47,961 bases of DNA. It comes from CAIKZZ01 sp036742455. Lineage in GTDB: Bacteria > Pseudomonadota > Gammaproteobacteria > Steroidobacterales > Steroidobacteraceae. Where the stretch lies: the NCBI GenBank assembly GCA_036742455.1, contig DAINQU010000021.1, positions 1 through 47,961 of the forward strand. Reading direction: 5' to 3'. The notes beneath the pieces are model-generated. The model did not search any database. It was not told the DNA's origin and saw nothing but the letters and a program-made list of their open reading frames with translations. Of this stretch, positions 1 to 9,020 are shown in pieces. Position numbers and translations under genes: made by a program. Numbering within the stretch: position 1 is the stretch's first letter; each line of letters opens with the position of its first letter.

Positions 1-258
1 AAGAACTATGATCTTAGCGGTAATGCAACTGCAAACGCGGCCGTTGGTGCCGTGGCCGGAGGCGCAGCCGTCGCGGGTGTCGCTACCGCAGTCGCAGGCG
101 CCGTATTCTTACCGGCTCTTCCATTTATCATCGCAGGATCTATTGCTGGTGGCGGTGCATTGGGCGGTCATGCGAAGCAGAAAGAAGCGAAGGCCCGAGA
201 GCATATTCTTTCGCAGTGCATGACCGATCGTGGCTACAAAGCGTACACGTCGTCATGA
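1..258 (+). CDS. Glycine-zipper envelope protein, 3' part (cut by window start)
   Basis: The reading frame is open from base 1 to the TGA at 256-258, so only the last 85 residues are visible. It is an Ala/Gly-rich hydrophobic stretch (about residues 8-60, with repeated small-residue motifs such as AGGAAVAG and AGSIAGGGALGG), then a short charged segment and a tail with CMTDRGY. Short Gly-zipper lipoproteins of proteobacteria often have this shape, with a terminal CMxxRGY-like motif. The stop overlaps the next gene's start as ATGA, which implies co-transcription and translational coupling with the lipoprotein downstream. An internal GTG at 52 is in frame but is unlikely to be the start because the frame continues upstream. 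The function is unknown; an envelope location is inferred. Confidence 0.7.
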   Translation, partial: KNYDLSGNATANAAVGAVAGGAAVAGVATAVAGAVFLPALPFIIAGSIAGGGALGGHAKQKEAKAREHILSQCMTDRGYKAYTSS

Positions 259-653
259 GATCACTGGTTTTTGTATTTGCAGCTATGTTTTCCGTCGCGC
301 TCGTTGGTTGTGCGACCATGGCTGGAGATACAGATCAGTCGGTGACTTTGATTACGACGTGTGCACACTCTACGACCGTCGTTCACGCTCAATGCATGCT
401 CTCAAATTCGCGTGGCGTAAAAAGTGTGATGACGCCAGTAGCGGTGAATGTTCAGCGCTCAGCAGGTGATCTGACGATAGAGTGTGAATCCCAAGAGGGT
501 AAGGGCAGAGCGACTTTACAGTCGTCGGGAAAATGGTCAACCGCCGGAAATTTGATTTTCGGCGGCATCGTGGGAGTCGGTGTTGATATGGCGAGCGGAG
601 CAAGCTTTCAATATCCGAAGGAAGTCACGCTAGAAATGCAATGTCTAAGGTGA
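255..653 (+). CDS. Small lipoprotein of unknown function
   Basis: 132 residues. The N-terminus is a lipoprotein signal peptide: MRSLVF, a hydrophobic core, then the lipobox LVGC with the lipidated Cys near residue 19. The mature part is Thr/Val/Ser-rich with three further cysteines (CAHS, AQC, IEC) and a glycine-rich hydrophobic patch (NLIFGGIVGVGVDMASG) near the C-terminus, ending MQCLR. I chose the ATG at 255, which overlaps the upstream stop as ATGA, over the longer frame from 216 because only this start yields a signal peptide. It forms a two-gene unit with the upstream Gly-zipper protein, and a terminator follows at 699-726. No family function can be assigned; it is probably anchored in the outer membrane. 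Confidence 0.75.
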   Translation: MRSLVFVFAAMFSVALVGCATMAGDTDQSVTLITTCAHSTTVVHAQCMLSNSRGVKSVMTPVAVNVQRSAGDLTIECESQEGKGRATLQSSGKWSTAGNLIFGGIVGVGVDMASGASFQYPKEVTLEMQCLR

Positions 654-698
654 CACGGCGCGACCTCTGGTGATAATTGTTTACGTTAGCCCGCGTCT

Positions 699-726
699 GC
701 GGCTGTAAGCCGCCCTTTCTTGTTAG
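699..726 (+). terminator. Intrinsic terminator after the lipoprotein pair
   Basis: GCGGC / GCCGC form a 5-bp all-GC stem (699-703 with 709-713) around the loop TGTAA. A T-rich tract (CCTTTCTTGTT) follows. It lies 46 bp past the lipoprotein stop on the same strand. The stem is short but the geometry is that of a rho-independent terminator. Confidence 0.6.
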
Positions 727-957
727 GTTGAGATCCTGTTCGTGTTCGAGCCTTCGATAAATGACGGCAGAATGTTGGTCTCAACGAGACTCATTCCGAT
801 GTAGAACGATTCGAGAGGCAGGAATTAGTAACGCTGCCGGCCTTCCCGTCGACCGCAGGTCAGCACTAACGCCGATGTGTCGCGCTCTAGGCGCATGGAC
901 CCACTCACTGCGACATGGCGCCCACTGTGGCCCTAAAAAGACCGGATCCTCGGCGCA

Positions 958-993
958 CACGGACGAACCCCTAATCGCAAGGGTCCGTCCGTG
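958..993 (-). terminator. Hairpin downstream of the decayed minus-strand gene
   Basis: Arms 958-970 and 981-993 are complementary over 13 positions except one, which becomes a G-U pair in the minus-strand transcript. The loop is 10 nt. On the minus strand a TTTTT tract follows about 15 nt later, which is further than usual. It sits just beyond the end of the frameshifted gene at 1015-2461 and probably was its terminator. Confidence 0.45.
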
Positions 994-1014
994 CGTTGCA
1001 TACTGCCAACGGTT

Positions 1015-2461
1015 TCAGACGCTCAGTGCAAGCGTAACGGCCGCGGCGTTGCCGCACGGCGCTGTCCGGCTTTGATCAGCGTCGGCGGAGCCGAAGCGAC
1101 CCCGAGCGGCGTGTTGGTCGGTACCACCACGAAATTCTGCTGTCCGGCGTAATACAGCGTTTGCCCGTCAATGCTGATGGCTGAGGCGTGGTTGTAGTTC
1201 GTGCAGTTGGGCGGCCCCCCTGCCGGAGGACAAGACGGGTAATCGTTGAGCGTGAAGTAGCCGATCACCGGCAGCGCCGCCTGCGCGACAGTGGCGTCAA
1301 AGACATAAACCCTCGGTGGCGGCGTCCCCGACGGGGCGCTGTTCGGATAGCTGAGCGCGTAGATCCGGGTCCCGTCCGGAGACACGAGCGCGTCGATCGC
1401 CGAATAGCCGTCGGCGGCCGGAATCACCAGTTGCCCCAACTGATTGAACCCACCATCGCGCAGGGTGGTGGCATCGAACACGACGCGATCGCCCTTGTCA
1501 CTCAGAGAGAACCGATACGAGAACGGCCGTGATGCTGCGGGTTGAAGTCGAGTAGCCCAGACCGTTTGAGACACTCACAACGTGACTGCTGGGGTTGAGT
1601 GCGGCCACGGTCGCAACCATCTCCGTGTCGTTGACGACGGTGACGCTCTGCGGCGAACTGCCCTGGATCAGCAGGCGTGCAGCCGGGTTTGCAATCCCCG
1701 TGAACCCGATCCCGCGCAGGACGACGCGCGCCACCTGCCCGGACACCTGCGTATACGGCGCGTGATCGCCGGCAGTTGCTTGTTGACGGTGACGAGGAAC
1801 GTGATCGGCGTCATCGTCGGCGATGCCGGGGTCACCGTGATGGTGGCCGGATACGTGGCCCCATTGGGCAGTGCCGCGAGCTGCGCGCTGTCGATCTGGT
1901 ACGTCAGCGATTGGCCCGTGGTGCCCGAGGCTTGCGTGAATCCGAGCCACGCTACATTGGCGCTTGCGCTCCAACCGACCGCCGGACCGGCGGCCAGCGT
2001 GATCGGTACGCTGGCGATCAGGTTGGCCGGGACGGTCTCTGCAGTCACCGTGAGCAGGGTATCGGCCGGTCGCACGAGGCCCGGTCCGACGGTGAGCGCG
2101 ACCGGCACCAGAACGTCGGTGGCAGGGTACGCGCCGTGCAACCGCACCGTGGCGGTGTACGAGCCCGCGAGGAGTCCGGTGGCATTGGCCGAGAGCTGGA
2201 TCCGCCCGTGACGGCGGTCGGGGTCAGCCAGCCGCTCGCTGCGTTCCCCGGGTACTCCGCTGTCGCCGTCACCTGCGGGTTCCACGACGGGAGAGTGACC
2301 GCGAGTACGGTCGCGGTCGACCCGTTCTCCACAGTGTTCAGGGTCACGCTGCCGGGCGTTGCCGACAGCGGCACATCGCCCCCGACCTGGGGCGCGACTG
2401 TGTAGGAAATCGGCAGCAGCCCAGTAAAGAGTTTTCCAAGGTCAAAGCAATCAAAGCTCAC
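1015..2461 (-). pseudogene. Decayed Ig-like / beta-propeller surface protein
   Basis: Protein-like sequence on the minus strand jumps between frames at least three times. Frame one carries about 85 residues of Ig/BACON-like repeat starting near 2461. It continues in a second frame from about 2205 to 1765 (repeat units with VTAETVPANLIASVPITL, then TYPATITVTPASPT). A third frame spans about 1755-1510 (VVLRGIGFTGIANPAA, IPT/TIG-like). A fourth runs from about 1540 (FSLSDKGDRVVFDATTL, ALVSPDGTRIYALSYP), typical of YncE/WD40-like propellers. A further shift near 1070 would give a more protein-like ending (AAAVTLALSV). The N-terminus and signal peptide are missing. Neighbouring genes are intact, so this is best read as real decay, though local sequencing error is possible. 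Confidence 0.7.
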
Positions 2462-2484
2462 CCCACAGTGACGAGACTGTGGGG
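2461..2484 (-). terminator. Perfect hairpin after the TonB receptor gene
   Basis: CCCCACAGT (2461-2469) and ACTGTGGGG (2476-2484) pair perfectly over 9 bp around the loop GACGAG. The hairpin lies about 45 nt beyond the stop codon of the minus-strand receptor gene. The minus-strand sequence after it is moderately T-rich but has no long T-run. It probably ends the transporter-agaZ-agaS-kinase-receptor operon, and it abuts the truncated 5' edge of the pseudogene. Confidence 0.6.
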
Positions 2485-2527
2485 TGCCAGCGCCACTTCC
2501 GGAGGCGGAAGTTTAGCGAGTGCCGCG

Positions 2528-5485
2528 CTAGAACCGGTAAGCGACTCCAGCCACGTACATGCGTCCGTAGGCGCTGTAACCGATGCCGGTACCACTCTGA
2601 GACTGGCCGACTTGCTGACCAGGCGCCCACGGCAACAGAGGATTCCCGTTCAGATAGGTTCGAGCGATCGAATTGGTCAGGTTCTTGCCTTCGACATAGG
2701 CTTCGAAGCCCTTAAAGAACTTGTAATGAACGCTCGCTGTGACCCAGTCGAAGGCGTCGGCAATTGCCGGAAATCCTGGGACTTCGGTGCATTGCGAGCA
2801 GGCGTAGGTGTAGCTCGACGCATGGTCCCACGTGATATCCGCCGCGAGCGGACCCTTGTCGTACAGCAGGCTCACCGAGACGGTCGAAGTGGGGACGGCA
2901 TTGATGGCGCCCGCGAAGTTGCCGTTCTGGTCATAGCCCCGGCTCTTGGTCGCCGTATATTGCACGTGCACGCCAAAACCGTTGTCGAGGAGGTGCTGCC
3001 AGGTGAGCTCAAGGCCGGTATAGATGCTGCGCGCACCATTCGCGGGCGCCTGGATGGTCCAGAGGAATGGCGTGCCTGGAACGGTACCCGGAGGGCCGCC
3101 CACGTATTGCATCGTGCCGAGATCTACCTCGGTCGTGACACCCGTATAGATGTCATCCGTGATGCGCTTGCCGAATACCGCAGCCGTCAACGCCGAGTGC
3201 GGCCGGTAGTACCATTCGAGCGAGACGTCGGCCTGATAGGCCTTGATCGGTCGCAGACCCGCGAGGCCGCCGTAGAAGAGTTGAGGCTGACCGTTGATCG
3301 CGTTGTTGGTCGATGTCGGTGCGAGCTGATTCAGGTTCGGCCGCGACATCGTCTCGGCGGCGGCGACGCGGAGTTGCAGAGTCTGAGGCGTGATCCAGTA
3401 GTTCAGATTGGCCGACGGCAGCGCTAGCGTATAGTGACCGTTGGCGCCAATGGGATTCCCTACGCCGTACTGCACGTTCCAAGTCTGGGTAGCGCCCGCC
3501 GTGGTTGGTGTCCACAGGGAGACCGGCACGGCAACTGCCGTGGAGGCAGTCGTGTCCGTGCGTACGACGCGAAGTCCCAGGTTGCCGGCCCAGTTCTCCC
3601 CGGAGAGGTCCGCCTGCACATACAGGGTGAGCGTCTTCTCCGTCACGTCGTACGAGTTATACGGGTTGGCTTGCGGCAGCGTATTCGCGAAATTGAATAG
3701 CGTGTACGGTGCCGTGCAGGTCGTCGGATAGGTCTGGCAGTAAAAAGGGTTCGGCTTCCCGTCGAGGCTACGCAGAAAAGCGAGCAATGCTGCGGAGTTC
3801 AGGGCCGGCAGGCTGCTCGGATAGGAACCGCCCGCCCCCTGCATGAAGTTCGGCGGGCTGATCAGAGAAACGACGTTGAAGCCCTGCGAGGCAAAGGAAT
3901 AAGGCGTGCACTGGATGTCGCACCCGGCGGTGTTGTAGAGGGTGCCGTACTGGCCTGATCCGTTGGTCCAATCGTTGCTGATGTCCACCCGGCTTTTCTC
4001 ACGGCTGGTGTCGCCGATGCCGAAGAGCAGTCGGTTGAATACGCCGCGATCGACGTTGTACTTGCCGTCGAGCGTAAAGCCCGTCACCTGATCGTGAACC
4101 GAATAGCCGTTGAGGCCGACGTAGTGGGTGGACCAGTATTTGTTGTCGTTTAGAAAGCCCGAATTGATCAACGCCGTATAGGAGCAGTACCCGGCATTGG
4201 TGGTACTTGAAGCCCCCGCCGGGCACGCTGACAGTCCGAGTTGGCTCGGCGGGAGTACCACATTGAGGCTTGGCAGGCTGTGCGGAAGGTTCGTGACGTT
4301 CAGGATGTCCGGTGCGTAAGGTGTGTTGCTGACCAGTCCGGCAGTTACGAACGTATCCGTGCCACCCTCAGGACGATTGGCGACCGACCGGTAGACATCG
4401 AAGCCGAAGCTCAGTCGATCCGTCGGCGTCCAGTTGACGTTGAGGCCGTACAGTGACGTATCCACGTTCCGATTGATCGTATTATTGACCATCTCGGGCT
4501 GGAAATTGCTGACGCTCACGCTGCTGATGACGCCGTCCTTCACGGTCGGGTTCGACCACGTGGGATTGCCGTTCTGATCGAGCCCATAGGCGAAGTAGTA
4601 GGACTGGTTGTACCCGACCTGAGGATCCCGAAGACGCGTAAACAGCCCGTCCGCGCTGACGGTCAGTGCGTCGTTAGGTCGCCATTCAAGACGAGCAGAA
4701 ACGGCATCGCGCTTCTTCTCGTCATAGATCGAACCGAAGGTGATGCAACAGGGCGTGACCGGTGCGATGCCGTTGACCGTATACGTGTTCGGATCGGCCG
4801 GGATCTGGGAGTAGGCATTGAGCGAATCTGTTCGCGTGTTGTTGTCGGAATGAACGAGCCCGACAAGCAAGCCCAGCTTGTCGTCAGCGAACGTGTCGGT
4901 GAAGAAAGCGGAATATTTGGTGCCGTTGAGCTTCGTCATCGCATTGCGATTGCCCTCGGCGTGAACGCCCGCGTGCAGGCCGGGATTGTCGAAGGGACTC
5001 GAGGTGCGCAGGTTGACGGTGCCGCCGATGCTGCCTTCGAGGGCCGATGCCTGTGCCGATTTGAGCACGTCCGCGGCGGAGATGACTTCCGACGGCAAGA
5101 CGTCGAAGGCCAGATCACGGCCATCATCGTCGGTTGCTAGCAGTCGGTTGTTCAACGTCACTAAGTTGTACTGCGGGCCAAGGCCGCGAACGCTAACCTT
5201 CTGACCTTCACCGCCAGTGGTGCGCGTCAGGGTAATGCCCGGCAGATGAGCGAGAGAGTCGGCGACATCGTCGTCGGGAAAGCGCCCTAGCTCCGTCGAG
5301 CTGATGGAATCAAGAACGATCGCCGCGTCTTTCTTCACGGTCAGCGACTTCTCGAGATTGGCGCGTGTGCCGGTGACCACGACCTCGTCAATGGTCTCGG
5401 TGGTAGGCGCGACTTGCGCGCCGGCATTGCCGGCAGCGGCCAGCAGGGTGACTTGGATCGCCATGGCGAGACCGGTACGTTTCAT
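2528..5485 (-). CDS. TonB-dependent outer-membrane receptor (TIGR01782 type)
   Basis: 985 residues from the ATG at 5485, with AGGAG 9 nt upstream; an ATG two codons earlier is also possible. A Sec signal peptide ends near AGNAGAQ, followed by a TonB box (DEVVVTG) and a plug domain. The plug has the Caulobacter/Xanthomonas-type pattern SISSTELGRFPDDDVADSL, then SVRGLGPQYNLVTLNN, RDLAFDVLPSE and ALEGSIGGTVNLRT. A long beta-barrel ends in a terminal aromatic strand (YVAGVAYRF). Receptors of this subgroup are typically linked to carbohydrate uptake. It is the last gene of the minus-strand GalNAc-type operon, 79 bp after the kinase, so it probably imports GalNAc-containing oligosaccharides (the AgaO role known from Shewanella). 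The substrate is inferred from context. Confidence 0.9.
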   Translation of the reverse strand: MKRTGLAMAIQVTLLAAAGNAGAQVAPTTETIDEVVVTGTRANLEKSLTVKKDAAIVLDSISSTELGRFPDDDVADSLAHLPGITLTRTTGGEGQKVSVRGLGPQYNLVTLNNRLLATDDDGRDLAFDVLPSEVISAADVLKSAQASALEGSIGGTVNLRTSSPFDNPGLHAGVHAEGNRNAMTKLNGTKYSAFFTDTFADDKLGLLVGLVHSDNNTRTDSLNAYSQIPADPNTYTVNGIAPVTPCCITFGSIYDEKKRDAVSARLEWRPNDALTVSADGLFTRLRDPQVGYNQSYYFAYGLDQNGNPTWSNPTVKDGVISSVSVSNFQPEMVNNTINRNVDTSLYGLNVNWTPTDRLSFGFDVYRSVANRPEGGTDTFVTAGLVSNTPYAPDILNVTNLPHSLPSLNVVLPPSQLGLSACPAGASSTTNAGYCSYTALINSGFLNDNKYWSTHYVGLNGYSVHDQVTGFTLDGKYNVDRGVFNRLLFGIGDTSREKSRVDISNDWTNGSGQYGTLYNTAGCDIQCTPYSFASQGFNVVSLISPPNFMQGAGGSYPSSLPALNSAALLAFLRSLDGKPNPFYCQTYPTTCTAPYTLFNFANTLPQANPYNSYDVTEKTLTLYVQADLSGENWAGNLGLRVVRTDTTASTAVAVPVSLWTPTTAGATQTWNVQYGVGNPIGANGHYTLALPSANLNYWITPQTLQLRVAAAETMSRPNLNQLAPTSTNNAINGQPQLFYGGLAGLRPIKAYQADVSLEWYYRPHSALTAAVFGKRITDDIYTGVTTEVDLGTMQYVGGPPGTVPGTPFLWTIQAPANGARSIYTGLELTWQHLLDNGFGVHVQYTATKSRGYDQNGNFAGAINAVPTSTVSVSLLYDKGPLAADITWDHASSYTYACSQCTEVPGFPAIADAFDWVTASVHYKFFKGFEAYVEGKNLTNSIARTYLNGNPLLPWAPGQQVGQSQSGTGIGYSAYGRMYVAGVAYRF

Positions 5486-5570
5486 TGTCATTGACTCCTA
5501 AGACCCTCATCCCCGAGCGTGGCAGGCGGCGCCGTAGGCGTCCGCAACCCCTTATGTTTCCTGACATCGT

Positions 5571-6569
5571 TCAAGAGCGAAGGATGGTTCCTTCGTCTGT
5601 GGCAAAGACCGAGCTTGCGGTCCCTGCCCGCAGGCTGTTGAGTGGCAGCGTCACGCCCTTGCGCCGAGCGGCGTAGAGCGCAGCTCCGATCACTGGTTCG
5701 AGTTGTGGCGCTGCCAATGTATAGCGACCTGCGAGGCGCAATTCATCGGCCAGTGGCCTCAGAATGATCTGGCCCGCCTGAAAAACCCCTCCCGTGTAGG
5801 ACACGGGCAGCTCCGCGTCGGGCGGAACGCCAAGGTTTCTGCGTACCGCGACGATGACCTGCGCGAGTTCCGCTGCCGCGCGCGCGTAGAGTTCGCCAGC
5901 TGCGGTGTCGCCTGCCGCTGCCGCCTCGGCTACGACCGTGGCGAGGGCCGCGATGGAACTGCGTTCATTCGTCGAAAGACCGTTGATGTGGCCGGCGAGA
6001 TCAAGATTGTTGTCGAGCTGGAAGTGCTCGCGGATCAGGGCCTGCAGCGGCCCGGGCTCGAGGCGTCCATCGCACATGCGAGCGAACACCGTCAGTCCCT
6101 CTCGCGCGATCCAGTAGGCCGACCCCTCGTCGCCGAAGACCTCGCCCCAGCCGCCGGAGCGTGCGCAGCGGCCGGCAAATTCTCCGTAGGCGATTGAACC
6201 GGTCCCGGCGATGACGCTGATGCCGTCGGTGCACGCGAGCGCCCCGGCCCAGCTGCACACCATGTCGTTGCCCACGGTGTAGCGGCCCTCGCATAGGATT
6301 TCCGAGGGCATGGCTAAGAGGGTACCGTCGGCTCCCGGATCCTCTCCGAAAGCCGGCAGCCCCAGAAAGGCGTGATCAACGTCATCCCGCGCTATCCCCG
6401 CGACGGTCAACACCTCACGGATGCCGTCGGTGAGCACCGCACGAACGGCCTCAAGGCCGATCTCCGGGTGATAGCAGCTGCCCCGCATAGCACGCGCGAT
6501 CAGGCGTCCGTCTTGGCTGACGAGCACGAAGGCCGTTTTGGTTCCGCCGCCATCGACGCCGAGATACAT
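5571..6569 (-). CDS. BadF/BadG/NagK-type sugar kinase, probable GalNAc kinase
   Basis: 332 residues. The actin-like ATPase fold is clear: phosphate-1 motif LGVDGGGTKT at residues 3-12, GND at 100-102, phosphate-2 AGTGS at 121-125, the family block GGWGEVFGDEGS at 139-150, and an adenosine-type motif YTGGVF near 260. These features belong to the BadF/BadG/BcrA family that includes N-acetylglucosamine kinase. The gene starts 6 bp after the agaS stop with GAGG upstream of its ATG. Between AgaS and a sugar receptor, the expected role is phosphorylating GalNAc (or galactosamine/GlcNAc) to the 6-phosphate in the cytoplasm, the step called AgaK in Shewanella. Sugar specificity cannot be read from the sequence. 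Confidence 0.85.
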   Translation of the reverse strand: MYLGVDGGGTKTAFVLVSQDGRLIARAMRGSCYHPEIGLEAVRAVLTDGIREVLTVAGIARDDVDHAFLGLPAFGEDPGADGTLLAMPSEILCEGRYTVGNDMVCSWAGALACTDGISVIAGTGSIAYGEFAGRCARSGGWGEVFGDEGSAYWIAREGLTVFARMCDGRLEPGPLQALIREHFQLDNNLDLAGHINGLSTNERSSIAALATVVAEAAAAGDTAAGELYARAAAELAQVIVAVRRNLGVPPDAELPVSYTGGVFQAGQIILRPLADELRLAGRYTLAAPQLEPVIGAALYAARRKGVTLPLNSLRAGTASSVFATDEGTILRS

Positions 6570-6574
6570 GGGCT

Positions 6575-7732
6575 TCAGTCCTCGACCTGATGAATGGTGA
6601 CGCCCTTGACTACGCGGTTGACGACGCCCGAGGCGCTCGGGTTGTCTGGCGTACAGCCGAGCGAAAGCGACATGCCGTAGGCATAAAGCTGTGCAACGAG
6701 AAGGTAGGGAAAGGCGAGTTCCGCGTCGGAGGCTTCGTTCATCCCGGAGACGACCCAGGCATCGAGGCCTTCGAGATCCGCGTCAGTCCCGCTCAACGCC
6801 AGTACCCGACCGGCAATCCCGTCGGACTGGAGCTCCCGGACGAGGTCCACGTCGTACCGGCGTGTCAGTTGGTTCGACGATAAAAAGACGATCGCCAGGC
6901 AGTCGGGGGTCACGAAGGTTTTCGGGCCATGTCGGAAACCCAGCGTAGACTCGGACAGCGCCGCAACACCGCCATCACTGAGCTCGAGGAGCTTCAGCGC
7001 TGCCTCGTTCGCGAGCCCATTGAGGCCGCCACTGCCGAGATAGACGGTGCGCCGGAACTGACGCGCGAGGAGCGGACGAAGCAGCGTGGGCGCGGCCTCG
7101 AGCGTCGTGGCGCCCGCCCGACCGATCCGCATACAGGCGTCGTCCGTGAATGTCTCGGGCGCGAACAGCGACCAAGCGGCGAGCAGCATCGAGCTGAAGC
7201 TCGACGTCATCGCAAAGCCGCGGTCGTGGGTTAAATCCGGCAGCAGGACCGCTAGCGAGCGAGTCTGTCTGGCTCCGCGACGATAGAGGGTCCCTTCCGC
7301 ATTGCAGGTGATGATGAGTTGGTGGCACTCGCTGAGGTGCTGCTCCGCAAGTTCTACGGCGGCTACGCTCTCGGGGCTGTTGCCAGACCTGGCGAACGAC
7401 ACTAGCAGGGTCGGCACGTCGCGCTGTAAATAGAGTCGAGGCCCGGCCACGAGATCGGTGGTGGCAATGGCTTCTACGCGGCGGCCGAGGCTCGCGCCGA
7501 GCTCAGGTGCGAGGCAGCGGCCCAGATAGGCTGAGGACCCCGCACCCGTGAGAATGATCCTTAGATTCTCGCGGGCGAGTAGAGGCGCAAGAAAGCGGCG
7601 CGCCGCAGGTTCCATGGCGGCGAGCACCGCGCGGGCCTCGCTCCATGCGGCGGGTTGCTGGTGGATTTCGCGGGACGTCCAGTCACTGTAACTGGGATCC
7701 GTCGTCGCGATCGTGCCGTGCGGGTTCGACAT
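6575..7732 (-). CDS. agaS: SIS-domain galactosamine-6-phosphate deaminase/isomerase AgaS
   Basis: 385 residues with two SIS domains. The first has TGAGSSAYLGR at about 62-72 and SFARSGNSPES at about 112-122, the phosphosugar-binding serine loops. The second carries LGSGGLNGLANEAALKL and the block ESTLGFRHGPK, characteristic of AgaS/GlmS-like isomerases. It matches the family length (about 385). AgaS converts galactosamine-6-phosphate to tagatose-6-phosphate and ammonia. I chose the ATG at 7732; a TTG one codon earlier is also in frame. AGGA within the end of agaZ serves as the ribosome-binding site. It lies 4 bp after agaZ and 5 bp before the kinase, so the three are tightly co-transcribed. 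Confidence 0.9.
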   Translation of the reverse strand: MSNPHGTIATTDPSYSDWTSREIHQQPAAWSEARAVLAAMEPAARRFLAPLLARENLRIILTGAGSSAYLGRCLAPELGASLGRRVEAIATTDLVAGPRLYLQRDVPTLLVSFARSGNSPESVAAVELAEQHLSECHQLIITCNAEGTLYRRGARQTRSLAVLLPDLTHDRGFAMTSSFSSMLLAAWSLFAPETFTDDACMRIGRAGATTLEAAPTLLRPLLARQFRRTVYLGSGGLNGLANEAALKLLELSDGGVAALSESTLGFRHGPKTFVTPDCLAIVFLSSNQLTRRYDVDLVRELQSDGIAGRVLALSGTDADLEGLDAWVVSGMNEASDAELAFPYLLVAQLYAYGMSLSLGCTPDNPSASGVVNRVVKGVTIHQVED

Positions 7733-7736
7733 CAAT

Positions 7737-9020
7737 TCAGTGTTCCTGCGAGCCGCAGGCGCGCGCGTAGTCCGCGAGCACGCCCTGGATGTGGTGGATG
7801 ACTAAGTCGCGCGCGCTGTAGTTCAGGGTTCCCGCCCTCAGTGCACGATACGCCTCCGGAAGGTATTGGCTTACGAGCGACAGCGGCGGCGGCGTCTCAT
7901 CGAGCAGTGCATAGAGACGCTCCGTCGCGGCGGCGATCTCGGCGACCGGCCAGTAGTAACGCACTCGATCGCTGAGGCTGTATTGCAGCTGGGTCGAGAG
8001 TGTCGAGCCCTGCGTGTCGTAGTACCGGCGCCAGTGCGTCGGGTCCGCGTGCATCACCTGCAGCACCGTTGTGCGCAGTCCCGGCGCCGCGCGCTCACCC
8101 AGCCAGTCACGGGCCATGGCATCGAGTGCCCACAGCGCCTCGCGCAGCGCATACGTCACGCCGGGCCCAACCTTCAGGATGGCGTAGTGATCGCGCACGA
8201 GGTCGGCGAGCTTGGCCGGTGTCTGGTAGTCCGTCGAGTGAGCCTCATAGACAAATCCGGGAAGCGATTCGATGCATCGGCTGAGCGCTACGGCTTTCTC
8301 GCGCTGGTAGTCGATGACGCGGTCGTGATCAAATTCAACGCCCGGCTGAACAACGAGCGCGATGACGCGCTCCCAAGCCGCATCTAAGCCACGGGCGGCG
8401 AAGGCCTCTCTGTGCGCCTCGATTGTGGCGATGGCAGCGGCGGGTTCGGTGACCGCGAGCTCACCCAGCGTTTCATGCGCACCGCCGGGGACGGGCACCT
8501 CCGAGCCGATCACGTAGACCGGCGGCTCGCCGCCCACCTCTGCCCAAGCGCGCTCGGTCGCCGCGCATAACATCGCTGTGCGCTCCGCAATCCGCCGGTC
8601 ATCCAGCGCGCGAGGATCATCTGCGCAGGCCATCGAGCAGTCGAGATGGATCTTCCGAAAGCCTGCCGACACGTATTCGGCAACCATGACCGTGGCTTTC
8701 TCGAGCGCGACTGCCGCCGGCATGTGCTGCCACGCGTTTGGCCCCAGATGGTCGCCACCGAGAAGCACTTGCTCTCGCGGCAGCCCAGCGCGATCGGCGA
8801 GGCCCCAGACGAGGTCACGAAACTGCGCCGGACGCATGCCCGTATAACCCCCGTCCTGGTTCACCTGGTTTGAGGTTGCTTCGATGAGCGCGAGGCTTGA
8901 ATTGCGACGGGCCTGCGCGAGACTCGCTTCGATAACCAGCGGATGCGCCGAACATACGGAGTAAATGCCGACGGCGGCGCCGGCGCGGTGTTGGGCAACC
9001 AGATCCAGTAGGGCCTTCAT
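7737..9020 (-). CDS. agaZ: Tagatose-bisphosphate aldolase, non-catalytic subunit (GatZ/KbaZ type)
   Basis: 427 residues, the full length of the GatZ/KbaZ/AgaZ family. Characteristic blocks are GIYSVCSAHPLVIEA near residue 18, IEATSNQVNQDGGYTGM near 46, LLGGDHLGPNAW near 85, KIHLDCSM near 120, YEAHSTDYQ near 258 and LKVGPGVTYALREA near 280. In E. coli this protein stabilises and activates the class II aldolase subunit (GatY/KbaY), which splits tagatose-1,6-bisphosphate to DHAP and glyceraldehyde-3-phosphate. No KbaY gene is present here. Its start codon overlaps the transporter stop as ATGA. The missing partner must lie elsewhere, or this homologue acts differently. Confidence 0.88.
   Translation of the reverse strand: MKALLDLVAQHRAGAAVGIYSVCSAHPLVIEASLAQARRNSSLALIEATSNQVNQDGGYTGMRPAQFRDLVWGLADRAGLPREQVLLGGDHLGPNAWQHMPAAVALEKATVMVAEYVSAGFRKIHLDCSMACADDPRALDDRRIAERTAMLCAATERAWAEVGGEPPVYVIGSEVPVPGGAHETLGELAVTEPAAAIATIEAHREAFAARGLDAAWERVIALVVQPGVEFDHDRVIDYQREKAVALSRCIESLPGFVYEAHSTDYQTPAKLADLVRDHYAILKVGPGVTYALREALWALDAMARDWLGERAAPGLRTTVLQVMHADPTHWRRYYDTQGSTLSTQLQYSLSDRVRYYWPVAEIAAATERLYALLDETPPPLSLVSQYLPEAYRALRAGTLNYSARDLVIHHIQGVLADYARACGSQEH

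Larger units (their letters stand above)
654..1014. other. Gene-free interval
   Basis: About 360 bp between the lipoprotein gene and the minus-strand pseudogene. It holds the terminator at 699-726 and the hairpin at 958-993. I see no protein-like reading frame: the 104-codon open frame here has no recognisable composition, ribosome-binding site or domain. Confidence 0.5.

Noticed and set aside
761..1075. A 104-codon plus-strand frame near the left end
   Set aside because: No ribosome-binding site, no recognisable family, and it runs over the terminator hairpin and into the pseudogene.
2468..3427. A 319-codon plus-strand frame opposite the TonB receptor gene
   Set aside because: It is antisense to a well-supported receptor and shows no domain or ribosome-binding site.
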